Of a stretch of 64,000 bases of DNA, positions 31,250 through 43,400 are shown piece after piece. The position numbers were made by a program, and so were the translations under genes. Every line of letters starts with the position of its first letter. The stretch's first letter is position 1. Under the pieces are notes generated by a model that saw only the letters and a list, made by a program, of their open reading frames with translations, ran no database searches and was not told the origin of the DNA. This stretch comes from Pollenia angustigena (taxonomy: Eukaryota > Arthropoda > Insecta > Diptera > Polleniidae): assembly GCA_930367215.1 (NCBI GenBank), contig OV884057.1:109269284-109333283 (forward strand). Direction: 5' to 3'.

Positions 31250-33459
31250 TAAATAACTTAAAACTAACTTACTTATATGTTGTGTATAAATTTGATGGAT
31301 CTTTGATTAAAATACATACATAGAATCATAATATAATTTCTTATCAACTAAACATTTCCTAAAATCACTTATATTTAACTTATTTGTTACTGAGTGTTTG
31401 ACACCCTTAATTTTTTTAATTTCCCTATCCTCCCTATCAATTTTTATCGAATACATTTTCGCTCTTAAGCCAATGAATTCCTTTATAACTTTGCCATTGC
31501 ACTCATTCTTCATCATACCCAATACTTTTTTATTTAACAATGGTATGTTAAAAACATTATCTTGCGGATATGCAGATGTATCGAAATGGGTGCTAATATC
31601 ATTTCGAATATCATCATACATGTCATTTGTTCTTACATCGTATATGAAGGAATCGGTGTCCATATAGTTCAAACTAATATTATCGAGATATTTCGGTTTC
31701 ATGTAATCATAATGGAAATTATACATTTTCCATTTTGATAACTCTAAAACCGAAAATCCGATGTAAATAGGTTTATTATATTCAGTCTTTACTCTTCCCA
31801 ACTCAATAGCAACCATATCGTCATGAATTTTTAACGAACTATGGAAATTGGGTCTAGCTATAAGAGCTCTAGCACCTAATCTCTTACCCCTGCTTTCCCA
31901 TTCACATACTATTTTAATGTCCTTAATAATTTAAAGACATTTTGTTGGAAAGAGTTTTTTGCCAACGTCCTATGGTGATTGTTCAAGTCAATGTATATCT
32001 TCAACCAATTGGATTGATTAAATTGAAGAATTCTATGAATTTTCTTTAAAATCAATCCATGTTGAAGACATTGTTGTAATGTTCTGTAATGGATTATATA
32101 GTTTGTTTTGTCATTTAAGTTCGCAATTAATTTAACTTGTTTCATTATTTCTATTTTTTTATTGGAAACACAAAACGGTAAGTCATTATGGTAGTCGTGT
32201 AATGTGGATGGATATTCTAAGCCTACTTCCAATATATACCCTAAATCGGAATTTTCTTCAATGTTTGCAATATTGAAATTTTCAACGTCTTCAACCCATT
32301 TAAAATTTTTATAGGGGAGATATTGTGACATTGCATGACCATATACATTATTCACATCTAAATACATTAGATAATTTGATTCCTTGGTGGAATCATAATC
32401 ACTAATATATTTATTGTTAGCAATGGAATGACGTTTACTGCATTGTACAATACCTCCCCTAATACCCCGGAAAACAAAATTATACATGTTAATATCAGTT
32501 TATAATTCCAACTCAATTTTAGTTGTTTTTAACATTGCATCCCACATCTACTTTTAAATATAAAAGTAGATAGTCCATTAAGGTTTTACATTGGAATGTA
32601 GACCATACCTTTTCGGCATGATTATAATCATCCTCACTACACGACTCATTAGTGAGTTTATTGAAAAATACTGAACGGGGTGGTAATTGAGTCTCTTGGA
32701 GACGATTAACAGAATTCAAATAGTCATACGGAAAGACAACTTTACGTTTCATTAAACTAAATTCATTGTCATTTGTAAAATTAGATTTTATCATATTTAA
32801 GTCATCATCGGTTAAATAACTCGATAATTTGTCTAAACTAGATGGCATGAATCTTAATGAATCTAGAAAACGTTATTCAATTGTTTTCTTTTCATTTACC
32901 GATTTCTTTTTTGATATTGAAATATATAATTCCTTGTTTAAAGGAATTATATTAATATCACCTTCAATTGATGACAGTTCTCTTACAAACAAATGACAAT
33001 CATATGCCGAAAGATTATAAAAAAATATTGGGATGAAACTGGCGATTTGAACCTCTAAATTGCATTTATTATGAGCAGGACCTCTATAATTGCCAGTTAG
33101 ATGACAATGGTCAGCTACTCTATCTTCAACAGATAAAAATTTATTGCAAATATGACAATTTGTATCTTCATTTTGTCTAATCTGTTGAAGTAGTGTCAAG
33201 GAATTCATTGGCTTGACAACACTTAAATAATTATTGTAAATTTCTACACTATCCTGAACTAAACTATTGAAAAAATGATTTGGTGCATTCACACCGCTAT
33301 AAATTCTAAATATATCTAAACTTGAGTCAAATGAACACTTAATATAATAGCTGTAAGCAAATGGAATGTGCTTTTGTGTTGATTTTACGTTCGTAGAATT
33401 TTTAATGTTTACTGCTTCCAGAATACATTCAAAATCAGCGTATACAACAAAAGGCACAT

Positions 33460-33475
<16 letters not shown>

Positions 33476-33491
<16 letters not shown>

Positions 33492-35717
33492 GTCATTTTT
33501 TTTTTTTTTTATTGAATCTTCATATATTAAATATGAACTAACAATAATTAATCAAATCTTAACCTAATACGTTATTTTATCTCCTGCCAGTGCCAGACAA
33601 AATTTTCTTCATCACGGGTTATGTTCACTTTTATAGGTGTTTATCGCTTGGGTAAGTGCTGCAGTGTCTCTTCTTCTTAAGCGAGTGTGGCCGCCATGAT
33701 TTAAAATATTTCGAGCTAGTGGATTTGGGTGTTGTTCAAGCCTTTTTAAATATTTTATTGCATATTTTGTAATCATAGATTTCACTAATGGCACATTGAG
33801 ATCCTTATGAATGTTTGAGTTTTTAACATACCAGGGAGCGGCTGTGATTATTCGAAGAAGTTTATTTTGGCGCCTTTGAATTTTGTCGATATTAGAGGCC
33901 GAGGCAGTGCCCCATAGTTGAATACCGGAGCACCAGATAGGCTTTAAGATAGAGTTGTAAAGTAGAAGCTTGCAATCGAGACTAAGGACAGAATTTCTTC
34001 CAATAAGCCAATGAATTTGAATGGCTTTTAGTTTCATTTGAGTTAATTTTGCCTCTGTATGGCATTTCCACGTTAATCGCCGATCCAGATGTATACCGAG
34101 ATATTTAACATGCGAATGTTGAGGAATTAGTTGATTATTGATTGTAATAGGGGGGCAAGATTCCCGGCGCAAAGTGAATGTTATATGTACACATTTTTGC
34201 TCATTGACCATTATCCTCCATTGTCTTAACCATATTTCTAGTTGAAATATATGATGCTGTAAGTAACGCGATGCTTCATAACGATTTTCGTGGACGCTTA
34301 GAAAAGCTGTATCGTCTGCAAATGTTGAAGTTTGTGTGTAGTTGCTTGTTGGCATGTCCGAAGTATAAATTAAGTATAATAGGGGGCCCAGGATGCTGCC
34401 TTGTGGGACTCCAGCGGCAATGGGCTGAGGTGAACTTAAGAAATTTCCTTCTTTAATAATAAATTGACGACCGACTAAGTAGCTTTCTAGCAGCTTGTGT
34501 GTGTTTGCTGGTAAATTTTGCTTCAATTTGTGTAATAAGCCTTCATGCCAGACTTTGTCAAAAGCTTGCGAAACATCGATGAAGAGCGCTGAGCAATATT
34601 TCTTTTCTTCAAATGCTTTTCTTATGACATTTACTATTCGATGAGTCTGCTCGATTGTGCTGTGTTTTCTTCTAAATCCGAACTGATGGTTTGGAATACA
34701 TCTATTTTCACTTAAAATTGGTGTTAATTTTGAAACTAATAATTTCTCAAACAGCTTTGACATATTTGTTAATAAGCTAATAGGTCTATAAGACTCAACT
34801 TTTGTATGATCTTTACCTGGCTTTGGTATCATGGTAACTAAGGAAACCTTCCATTTTTCAGGATAGTATTCAAGGCGTAAAATAGCATTAAAAATAAAAA
34901 GAATAATTTTCTTTGCTATGCGAGGTAGCTCCAAAAGCATTTTATTACTGATTTTATCAATACCAGGTGCCTTCTTAGTGTTTAAGTCACAAATAGCCTT
35001 TTCGATTTCTCTTATCTCAAATCTGAGGGGAATAGCTGCTCTAGCATCAACAGGTGGTAACTCGACCGCAATATTGTGAGATATATTTGGTGTAAATACG
35101 TTTTTCAAATGATTTACAAACAGGTTTCCTTTTTCATTATCATTTCTTGCCCAACTACCATTCAAGTTTCTTAATGGTGGCTTAGATATAACTGGCCTTT
35201 TTAGATTTCTAGCTGCACGCCATAATGAGTAGTCAGATTGTGGAGTTGCATCCAGTTCCTTAAGATATTTTTCTAGAGAAGCCGTTTTCTGATTCTGTAG
35301 CAACTTTCTTAGCCTTTTTGTGCATTCTTTTAATAAAATCTTAAGTTGCGGGGATCTGTAAAGTTGCCACTCTCTTCGAACTCTCCTTTTTTCAGTCAAG
35401 AGCCGCTCGACATCTGAAGAACATATTTTATTATTTTTAATTTTTTTGGGGTAACGCTGGAGTGTTGAACAGCTAGTTTAAGATAACTGTCAAGGTTAAC
35501 AAGAGAGAGATCCACATTCTCCGGTGTACTAAGCGGAATATTTTCTGTGCAATGGGCACTGAGAAATTTTTTATATTTTAACCAATTTATTTGTGTGGCT
35601 GGCGTCGCTAAGTAACCTGACGGAAATACAATTCTATTTGGGTTCGATATAGTAACAATTGTAGGTGTGTGGTCGGATGATAATTCTAAGGAAGCTTCAA
35701 CATGAATCGTTTCTGTT
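33476..35717 (-). mobile_element. 5'-truncated jockey-clade LINE inserted in PolB
   Basis: Inserted in the same orientation as PolB. The 3' end is a long poly(A) (poly-T at 33476-33511 on the plus strand, with one short interruption). The 5' end is truncated inside the endonuclease domain. TSD: TCCATTT at 33469-33475 and 35718-35724. Its reading frame happens to fuse with the PolB exon at the 5' junction, giving the chimeric frame 35396-35920. Confidence 0.9.
33612..35717 (-). pseudogene. jockey-type ORF2: endonuclease C-terminus and reverse transcriptase
   Basis: From 35717 the frame reads ELSSDHTPTIVTISNP (the SDH block of the AP-type endonuclease), then NWLKYKKFL. A one-base indel in an A-run (~35440-35455) shifts the frame. 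The main 595-codon frame (to 33612) has reverse-transcriptase blocks KKAPGIDKISNKML, YRPISLLTNMSKLFEKLL, NHQFGFRRKHSTIEQ, SALFIDVSQAFDKVWHEGLL, GVPQGSILGPLLYLIYTSDM and TFADDTAFLS (catalytic FADD), then the thumb and a C-terminal region. A full ORF2 is about 900 residues, so the N-terminal ~200 are missing. It copied itself by target-primed reverse transcription; this copy is dead on arrival by truncation. Confidence 0.92.
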
Positions 35718-35900
35718 TCCATTTGCTTTTTGAAATTTTTATAACTCACTAAACTTTTTTCCGCAGAGGGCATCCTAGTCACAATTTTGTTGCATTCGTC
35801 TTTATGTTTATTTAAGGATTCCTCTTGATGGAAATGAATTAAACATGTGTTGCAGATAAAAAGTTGATGTTTATGTTTAGTCAGTTGACTACTTAGCAAT

Positions 35901-35994
35901 CTATAATTATATGGAAACAAGAAAATAATTTAAATAAATATAAATTTTTGAATGTATATATATATAAATAGTTTTGTAAATATTATGAACATAC
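35901..35994 (-). other. Spliceosomal intron in PolB
   Basis: On the minus strand: exon ...AATATTTCCAG, then GTATGTTCATAATATT at 35994, and the acceptor CATATAATTATAG at 35901 followed by ATTGCTAAG. Joining the exons keeps the frame and gives the sequence order expected for this polymerase. The intron is 94 bp, A/T-rich and contains stops, so without splicing the polymerase would be truncated. Confidence 0.88.
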
Positions 35995-37016
35995 CTGGAA
36001 ATATTTTTGATCCATACATAATGGAATCTTTCACCGTCCTCTAGCAGTAATAAGTTGAAGTGTTTGGATTTCTCCTCTTTGGCGTGGTAGTATGGCCCTA
36101 CGATTACATCACCTTCTAATCCAAACACATTCACACTGATTTGAGGATTATTTACCTCGAAATCTCTTATTTGGCTTACCGCTAGAGGAAAACTCAAGTT
36201 TTTGAAATTTAGGGTAATTCCATTATCGAGTAAAATGATGTCATCTTCAATATTTTGAATTTTGTATGGTGAACATCTATTGGTATCAATACTGACTGGA
36301 GAACCTGCTGATATCATTGCCCACTTGAAACAGTACTCGTCTTTATTTTGAACGTTTATACAGGCTTTTTTGTTTTGTATTGATGGTGGTAAAGGAAGGT
36401 ATTGCGATCCTTTGATGGAGCTATATTTATTGATATTAATTTCAAGATGGGAGATCTCTATTAAGGCCCATCCACTATCTCGCTCCTGAAACTCGCTCAT
36501 CTTTCTCATAACAATATTGCAATGGTCATCATAAAGCTTAAGAATTTCATCTGTTGTTGTTGCAGCATTTAAGATGACCATTTTTGTTTGATGAGATTTC
36601 ATGTCGATAGTGCATGAGTCCTTTTCTTCCTTTACCAATACATACTCGCAAAATAACTCAATGTTGAATTTTATTGCAGAATACTTCTGAATAATATTCT
36701 TCAACAATTGAATAATTTTCGGTTTTTGGTTGAAAAAGAATTTTTCGGGCAATAAATTATTTGTATCCTCGTTCTCCAGTAGATATGTGGCAATGCGGTT
36801 TTTAAAAGTAGATTTTATACACTTCACGTTATTATTGTCTTTAGATTTTTCACAATTCATTTTGTGATCATTTGTCCTTAAATGATAGTTAAATTTTGAT
36901 TTTAATATATGTATATCACATACATCGCAATAAACATTATTAATTTCACTGATTTCTTTCAAGTGTTCAGTCAAATGCGAAAGTTTAAGAAACTCCTCGT
37001 GGTTTGCGAATTTCAA

Positions 37017-37146
37017 GTTGCATGTAATACACTTCTATTTTTTTTTTTTTATTTAAGTAATTAAAAATTTTAAGTTCACTTTATGATTTGTCAAACAAGA
37101 CTGATTTCGATTGAGAAATAACAGCGGTATTTATACAAAAAAAATT
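37017..37146. other. PolB upstream region, no gene
   Basis: Poly-A/T tract at ~37035-37050 immediately upstream of the PolB finger; an in-frame TAG precedes it on the minus strand, so the true N-terminus is unresolved. Confidence 0.4.
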
Positions 37147-37306
37147 TTTTCACAATTAATCATATTTTTGGTACAGTCCCGTCATATTTCATTAGTTAAA
37201 ACAAAAAATTTATAAATAAGGGGCGGGGCTTATTTTAGTAGAATTAAAGAATTTCAGAAAACCAAACATTCTTAGTTTTTGTTTTCTGTTTGACTTGTCA
37301 CAGCTG
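37147..37306 (-). repeat. Polinton terminal inverted repeat, right
   Basis: Reverse complement of 13394-13552, ending GACTTGTCACAGCTG. Confidence 0.8.
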
Positions 37307-37486
37307 CTTATATCCTTAGTCTGCTATAGTAAAACAGACCAGAATCTCTGGTGAGAATCAAATATGCATATTAAAAGTCACTAGAAAACCTATGCAAGAA
37401 AGTCATTAACACACAAAAACTGAAAAAACTAAAAATAATTATTCCACGATCAGTTTTATCTTTAATACAAAAACGCACAAGTAAAA
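37307..37486. other. Right spacer between Polinton and P-like arm
   Basis: Different in sequence from the left spacer (13238-13393). No gene. Confidence 0.5.
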
Positions 37487-37732
37487 TTATCATCCCTCAC
37501 AAAATTTTAAAATCTTCAAGACACGTACACGAAGAAATTTAACACCTGCCACTAAATAAACAAAAAAAATTTTTTACCACGAATTCTTATGCACAAGTAA
37601 AATTATCATCCCTCACAAAATTTTAAAAATCATAAATAAACAACTTTTTTTTACACGTCATGTCCCTTTTGCCTATATTTCTCAGGAGTAAATGCATGGC
37701 ATTAGGGTGTTCACAGTCTGTGAATAACTCCC

Positions 37733-38475
37733 CTACTGGTATGCTCCCAACTTTGTATGGCGAAGTTGCGTTAGTAGCGGCATAAACACACTACTTACGC
37801 TCTTGGTCCAGCTGCTTGTAAACATATAGCACTGTATATCTTCCCATTTCCACCTTATCTCTCCTGGTGACATAATTTTTTTAATTCGCCCTTCTGTAAA
37901 AATTGACCGCATTGACTGAACAACAACATTTGCTTGGGCGAGTTTGAGCTCCAAATCTTTTATTTTGTTATTTAAACAACGCATGGTTTCATTAAGGCTT
38001 CGTTTAGGGTCTAGATAACTGGGACTAAAATAATAAGAATATATGATAACGCTCACTCAGAAGTTTGTGTAGATCGTACTCTGTTTGTGTTGCCTGCTCT
38101 CTTGTGTTTTTTGGTGGTAAAAAATCAACAGATTTTGCCATTACACTATCTTCTTCTTGGCTAAAAGTAGGTTCGTTGTAACAAGCAGATTCCATTGGCA
38201 CATCTTCATTAATTTCATCAACAAAACATTTAGATGTTGTGAAGTTGAAATTAATTTCATTTAAAGGGTGATTCTTATAACTAAAGTTAAACATAACAAT
38301 AAATAAAAAGGTACAATTATAACCATACATACATACATGTAAAATCAAAAATATTCTGACTTACATAGCTAATGATGGGGATATATTTGTAGATATGGAT
38401 GTAAGATGTTGGGTAGGAACAGCACTTGGAAGTAGAAAAACCTTTCGGTCTGATTTAACAATATCAGACGGTGCA
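37733..38475 (-). pseudogene. P-like THAP gene, right copy, 3' exons and part of exon 1
   Basis: Exons 3 and 2 match the left copy with a few substitutions (DPKRSLNETMRCLNNKIKD; INEDVPMESACYNEP). Exon 1 is cut inside the THAP domain by the solo LTR. Its 5' half lies at ~44913-45053 on the minus strand (LCKKE..., LVPRDERRKRKWTEICQTE), with a one-codon-scale difference near the second Lys cluster. Like the left copy it lacks a catalytic domain. Confidence 0.75.
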
Positions 38476-38517
38476 AAATTATAGTCGGTATATGTGGTAT
38501 ACTTCCATCTCTGGCAT

Positions 38518-39119
38518 CCCAGCCAGCAAAATACTCCGACATTGTCTGAATCAGACATTTCGTGCAATTGTCTGACTTCATTCTTAGAGACTTCGTTCAG
38601 ATTTCTGTCAGACATTGAATTTACCCACTGTCTGGCCGCTTTCTGATCGATTTCAAATGGATATATCAAGGGGAAATTATGTTCAGATATGTCCAACAGA
38701 ATTCCGACAGAATTCCTTCAGATTTGTCTAACGAGATTTATTATTTTTTTAAAATAATGACAATTGTCATTCAATTGAAAACAGTTTTAATTTTATTTTA
38801 TTTGTTCAAGATAAAAAGCATAAAAAAGGTACGTACGTGTAACATTTTTAATTATGGATGCACTTTTACATATTTTGCAAAAAATTCTAGGCTAACACAT
38901 CAGAACTTCCCATGCCTTTTTCATTAGATTTCTGTTAGATGTCTATCAGAAATGCCGACAAAAAAGCAAAATTTCCCACGACATGTCTGTCAGAATTCGT
39001 GTCAACCACTCCATACGTTTTTGGGTCAGAAATCTGACAGAATTCGTATACGATTCCGACTTTTTTGCCGACGTTTCCCTCAGATATCTGAACGACGTCG
39101 GATAATTTAGCTGGCTGGG
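38518..39119. mobile_element. ~600-bp CCCAGCCAGC-ended element inside the LTR
   Basis: CATCCCAGCCAGCAAAATACT at the left (from 38515) mirrors the right end GCTGGCTGGGATG (to 39122). The interior is filled with TCTGACAGAATTC / GAATTCTGTCAGA and TCAGATATCTGA-type repeats in both orientations, making a foldback. The flanks share AT only, so the exact ends are ambiguous by 2-3 bp. Confidence 0.75.
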
Positions 39120-39868
39120 ATGTTTCCCTATATCCAATGAGCATAGTTATTTTAAACATATGAAAGTGCGAATGTAAATATTAGTTTACGTACACACATT
39201 GTCATTTAATTACAGTTATACATTTTTATGCTTTCTTATGTTCTTAATACACATATTCTTGTTTTTATATATATAGATTATCGTTAAACTACAGTTATAA
39301 ATTGTTGCGCATTCTAATTTGCTTGATACACATATTCTTATTTCTTTATATACACATACATACATTTTGTTCTCTTTTACACACATAGGCAGGGCTGCCA
39401 GAAATTTTCAGCAAAAAATCTTAATTTCACCAAAAAAAAATCTCATTTTTGAAGAAAAAATCTTATTTTTGCAATATTTTATTTAATACATAAAATAAAC
39501 AAAAAAATTCAATTTCTTATACTAAATTGTACATTTGTTTCTGCCGTAGAATGTTGCAAACAAAATCAAACTGAGAACGTCCTAAAACGTTTTTAACGAG
39601 ACAAGTCGTTTTTTACTGTCAAAAGAAATTTTCGGGGTTATTTTTGAATCTGGTATCGATTGTTTTAAAGACAAGTCAAGTGGTCCATACAGGCAAACGG
39701 TAAATTATGTTCAGCTAAAACAGCACTTAATGCTAAGTTCACACTTGGGTTTTTAAATGCGTTTAAGCAAAATGTTGATTTAGCTAATCAAAGCCGTTCA
39801 CATTACATTTGAGATGATTAAGATGAGAGATGATTAAGAAAAAAACACACAAAAAAAAATAAATTTAT

Positions 39869-42800
39869 AGAGCAATTCCATATGAAAGCGATAACCTTTT
39901 GGACGACCCCTCTCCGATTTTAAAATAAATAGTCTCAATCGATTGCAAAGCAAAAAATAATGTACCTACATATTTTTTTTGTTTTATAGTGACTGGTTTA
40001 GTGGTGGTGTACACCACTGTCATGTGACAAAATTGAAGAATTCTTCATAAGGGACCTCATTGAAAGTTGTTTTAAAAAAAACTACTAAAGCGATCGCAAC
40101 GAGTGATAGCTCGTTGGAAAGGTATTGAATCAGGCTTTAATTGAAAAATAAAATTTTCCTAATTTTTCTTAGAAATTTACCTTTAAATTTTCCCAAGAAA
40201 ATTTAATTTTCCGATTTTCCACAGAAGCTCCTAAATTTTCCGGTTAATTTTTTTTTTTTTTTTTGGATTCCTCATAATTTTTGCTTTAAGAATAAGCAAT
40301 AAAAAAAATGGGCCCCGACTCCTTGTTTGGACAGGAGAAGAGCATTTAAGAGACCACCTTGTTAAAAATACATTTTAAAAATTATTTTACAGTTAAAAAT
40401 ACATTTATGAAGAAAAAATCAATTTTTTTTTTAAGAGCCCCAAGTTGAGTGTGTAGTGAATATGGTCTGCTTGCCTTCACAAGATCGGCCATAAATCCAT
40501 GGATAATAGCAGCAGTGGCATGTAATGGCACACCAAACCCGACTGAGGCTACAGGTCATAAAATGTTTTGTAAATTTTTTAAATTACCAGGCAATAAATA
40601 TTTCGCCTAAAATGACACGTGCAGAAACAAGTCATAAAACACGGATTTTCCATAAATATGGCGAAATATTTATTACCTGGTAATTTAAAAAATTTGCAAA
40701 ACATTTTATGACCTGTGGTCGGCTTATTGGCAGTAACCAATTAAGTCCCTCTTTAAAAAACATTTTATGACCAGTAGTTCACGCAAATTTTCCTATTAAA
40801 GAAAAGCAAATATCGCTTATTTTTTTTTACCTATTTTTTACCAAAAAATAAATATAAATACTTCACACACTCTGATTCAAATTTCAGTTGAATACTAAAC
40901 GTGAAAGTGTTAAAGTGTTTTTTTTTTTTGTAAAGTAAAGAGTGAAGCTGTAAAGACAATTTAAAGTAAAATGAATAAATTTTGCTGCAATCCGTTTAAC
41001 AAGAGTGGACATCGTTCGAAAAAGATAAAAGTATTAAAATTAACTGGTGTTTCGAAGCGATACATGAATGAATTAAATATACAATACGGTGAAGAAGCAG
41101 AATTCATTTGCCCCAAGTGTAAAATCGATTTGTCTCAACAAGCAAATGCATTGAAACAATTGCAGCCACAATCCGAGAGTCAAATGACAAGTGAACAAAA
41201 TGTTTCATCTGATAGTGAGGCAGACATTCCGATGGTCAATATGTCTTTGAGTCCTTTGAATGAGGCTATTACCACTTTAGGTGAAACGCCTATTAGAAAA
41301 AGAAAGTTGCGAAGTGAAACATACAGGAAAGAGAAAAAAGGCAAGGTTATGAGTGCCATCGCGACAATATTTGATGAAGGCTCTGATAACGAATACAGTC
41401 AAGCAGATGACGTTGATGACGGCAAACAAATGATTGAGCAGTTGAAAAGAAAATTCAATTTAGCGACCACTTTTCCGGAGAAATATCTCATTTTATCTGT
41501 GCTGCCTCAATCATGGTCTATACGAAAGATTTCTGAACAGTTTCAAACATCTTTTTACATCGCGAGAAGAAGCAAAGAATTAGTTCGACAGAAGGGCATA
41601 TTGGCGACTCCCACCAAGAAATTTGGCTCAAGGACCCTCAGCGAAGCAACGGTGAAATTGATTCAAGATTTTTACTGCAATGATGACAACAGCCGCGCCT
41701 GCCCAGGTACACGTGACTATGTTATCACACGTGAAGATGGAGAAAAAGTACACAAGCAGCGCAGATTATTATTATGTAATCTATCCGAAGCATACCATCA
41801 GTTCAATGAGAAATACCCAGCAGAAAAAGTGGGATTTTCTAAGTTTGCCATCCTACGACCAAAAGAATGCGTGCTGGCATTAGACAGGCACGGAACGCAT
41901 TCAGTCTGCGTTTGCATGTTTCATCAAAACATCAAATTAATCTTCTTTCCATGCAAGAAATTGAAAGTATTTCACGGTGAAATTGAAACATATAGGGACC
42001 TCCTGTCGAAGTCGTTGTGCGCATACCCCACGGAAAATTGTCATCTGTCCAAATGCGACAATTGTCCGAAAGCAGATTCCGGAATTCATCGAGGAATTCG
42101 GATTCAAGTTGAATGAACTGAAGGCGCACCATTTCATATCCGAGATGCAATCGAAATTTCTAAAGGAAAGTAAGGAGAAATTAGCCCAAAATGAAGATAA
42201 CGAACTACAGACCGTAAGCCTTGTTGTTGTCGCGGAGAGTTTAGCTCATAATTATGTGTCCGTTTATTTATTTCAAATGAAACTGTTTGAATTTTTAAGA
42301 TCAAAATTCGATGCAATCGACAAAGTAACGTTTTTCTCAGACGGCGCGGCTTCTCAGTACAAGAATAAAAAAAATGTTTACAATCTTTGCATAATTGAAG
42401 AACAAAACTGCAAGGTAGAGTGGCACTTTTTCGCGACGTCCCACGGTAAGGGCCCATGCGATGCGTTAGGGGGAACCCTAAAACGCATGGCGACTAAGGC
42501 AAGTTTGCAAAGGCCATATACTGACCAGATCTTAAATGTACATTTGTTTTCGTGGATTCAAAGCAAGGAAATTGCCATTAACACAGTTTTATGCACTCAA
42601 AAAGAACACGATGCCATGGAGCGACGAATTCAAAACAGATATAATAATGTCAAAACTATAACTGGAACGCAAAAGTTTCATTGCTTCATACCAAATATTT
42701 CTGATATGTCAATTAATGTAAAGCGGTACTCTTCGTCTGCCGACGTGCTTAATTTAAAGTTACTTTAATTTTATAATGATGCCAAGACAATTGAATTTTT

Positions 42801-43400
42801 TAATAAATATTGTAATTAAGTATAAGCAGCAAAATAAGAAAGATTTTTTCTTCATAAATGTATTTTTAACTGTAAAATAATTTTTAAAATGTATTTTTAA
42901 CAAGGTGGTCTCTTAAATGCTCTTCTCCTGTCCAAACAAGGAGTCGGGGCCCATTTTTTTTATTGCTTTTATTCTTAAAGCAAAAATTATGAGGAATCCA
43001 AAAAAAAAATTAGCCGGAAAATTTAGGAGCTTCTGTGGAAAATCGGAAAATTTAATTTTCATGGGTAAATTTAAAGGTAAATTTCTAAGAAAAATAAGGA
43101 AAATTTTATTTTTCAATTAAAGCCTGATTCAATACCTTTCCAACGAGCTATCACTCTTTGCGATCGCTTTAGTAGTTTTTTTTTTTAAACAACTTTCAAT
43201 GAGGTCCCTTATGAAGAATTCTTCAATTTTGTCACATGACAGTGGTGTACACCACCACTAAACCAGTCACTATAAAAAAAAAAAATATGTAGGTACATTA
43301 TTTTTTTGCTGGGCAATCGATTGAGACTATTTATTTTAAAATCGGAGAGGGGTCGTCCAAAAATTTCCCAATTTTGATCGTTTTCATATGGAATTGCTCT
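39869..43400 (+). mobile_element. DDE-type DNA transposon with ~560-bp TIRs
   Basis: Long inverted repeats 39869-40430 and 42840-43400, starting AGAGCAATTCCATATG. Flanks are compatible with a TA or AT duplication (T-A-T on the left, A-T-A on the right). It carries one transposase-like gene on the plus strand. The superfamily is undetermined. Confidence 0.85.
40971..42768 (+). pseudogene. Transposase-like protein (SDGAASQYKN / HGKGPCD family), one frameshift
   Basis: ATG at 40971: MNKFCCNPFNKSGHRSKK, then CPKCKIDL (zinc-ligand-like). An acidic/basic linker follows, then LPQSWSIRKISEQFQTS (HTH-like), RACPGTRDYV, KVGFSKFAILRPKECVLA and GTHSVCVCMFHQNIKLI. The frame shifts by one base near 42060-42075 (stop at 42116) and continues as IPEFIEEFGFKLNELK, then VTFFSDGAASQYKNKKNVYN, WHFFATSHGKGPCDALGGTL and KRMATKASLQRPYTDQIL to the stop at 42768. 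The SDGAASQYKN and HGKGPCD blocks look like acidic catalytic motifs of a DDE nuclease. I have seen this protein type in many animal genomes but cannot name its superfamily. Total length is about 600 residues. Confidence 0.75.

Larger units (their letters stand above)
30863..37016 (-). pseudogene. Protein-primed type-B DNA polymerase (PolB), heavily disrupted
   Basis: Read on the minus strand from ~37016 (a C2H2-like finger, CNLKFANHEEFLKLSHLTEH) through a long N-terminal region (DSGWALIEISHLEININKY, NKKACINVQNKDEYCFKWA, ISVNVFGLEGDV). A 94-bp intron (35994-35901) leads to LLSSQLTKHKHQLFICNTC. A LINE (33476-35717) splits the gene just before the exonuclease. Then come VVYADFECIL (Exo I), an HNH-like DHCHLTGNYRGPAHNKCN, FFYNLSAYDCHLFVREL (Exo II), LMYLDVNNVYGHAMSQYLP (palm motif A) and NYMDTDSFIYD (motif C). 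Lesions: TAA at 32873-32875, a deletion after YLKVDV (~32535), a further stop at ~32490, loss of motif B with a frameshift at ~31910, TAA at ~31304 and a MITE at 31124. The frame then continues DDKRYIREDGVNTYAWGHY to TAA at 30863. No active enzyme is possible. Confidence 0.9.
13394..37306. mobile_element. Dead Maverick/Polinton (adintovirus-like) element
   Basis: Bounded by an inverted repeat: CAGCTGTGACAAGTC from 13394, mirrored by GACTTGTCACAGCTG ending at 37306. Between them lies the standard set for this class: adenain-type protease, PLA2 virion protein, A32/FtsK-like packaging ATPase, retroviral-type integrase, penton-like and major capsid proteins, and a type-B DNA polymerase with exonuclease and palm motifs. 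Such elements replicate through a protein-primed polymerase and can form virions. Here most genes carry stops, frameshifts, deletions or insertions. Net of later insertions the element would be about 14-16 kb, within the family's range. No clear 6-bp target duplication is found at the CAGCTG boundary. Confidence 0.85.

Noticed and set aside
35396..35920. A single 174-codon gene
   Set aside because: It is a chance fusion of a PolB exon with LINE endonuclease sequence at the insertion junction.
13394..37306. An intact, active virus-like element
   Set aside because: PolB lacks motif B and has several stops; the integrase is inverted and lacks its third acidic residue; the capsid genes are broken.
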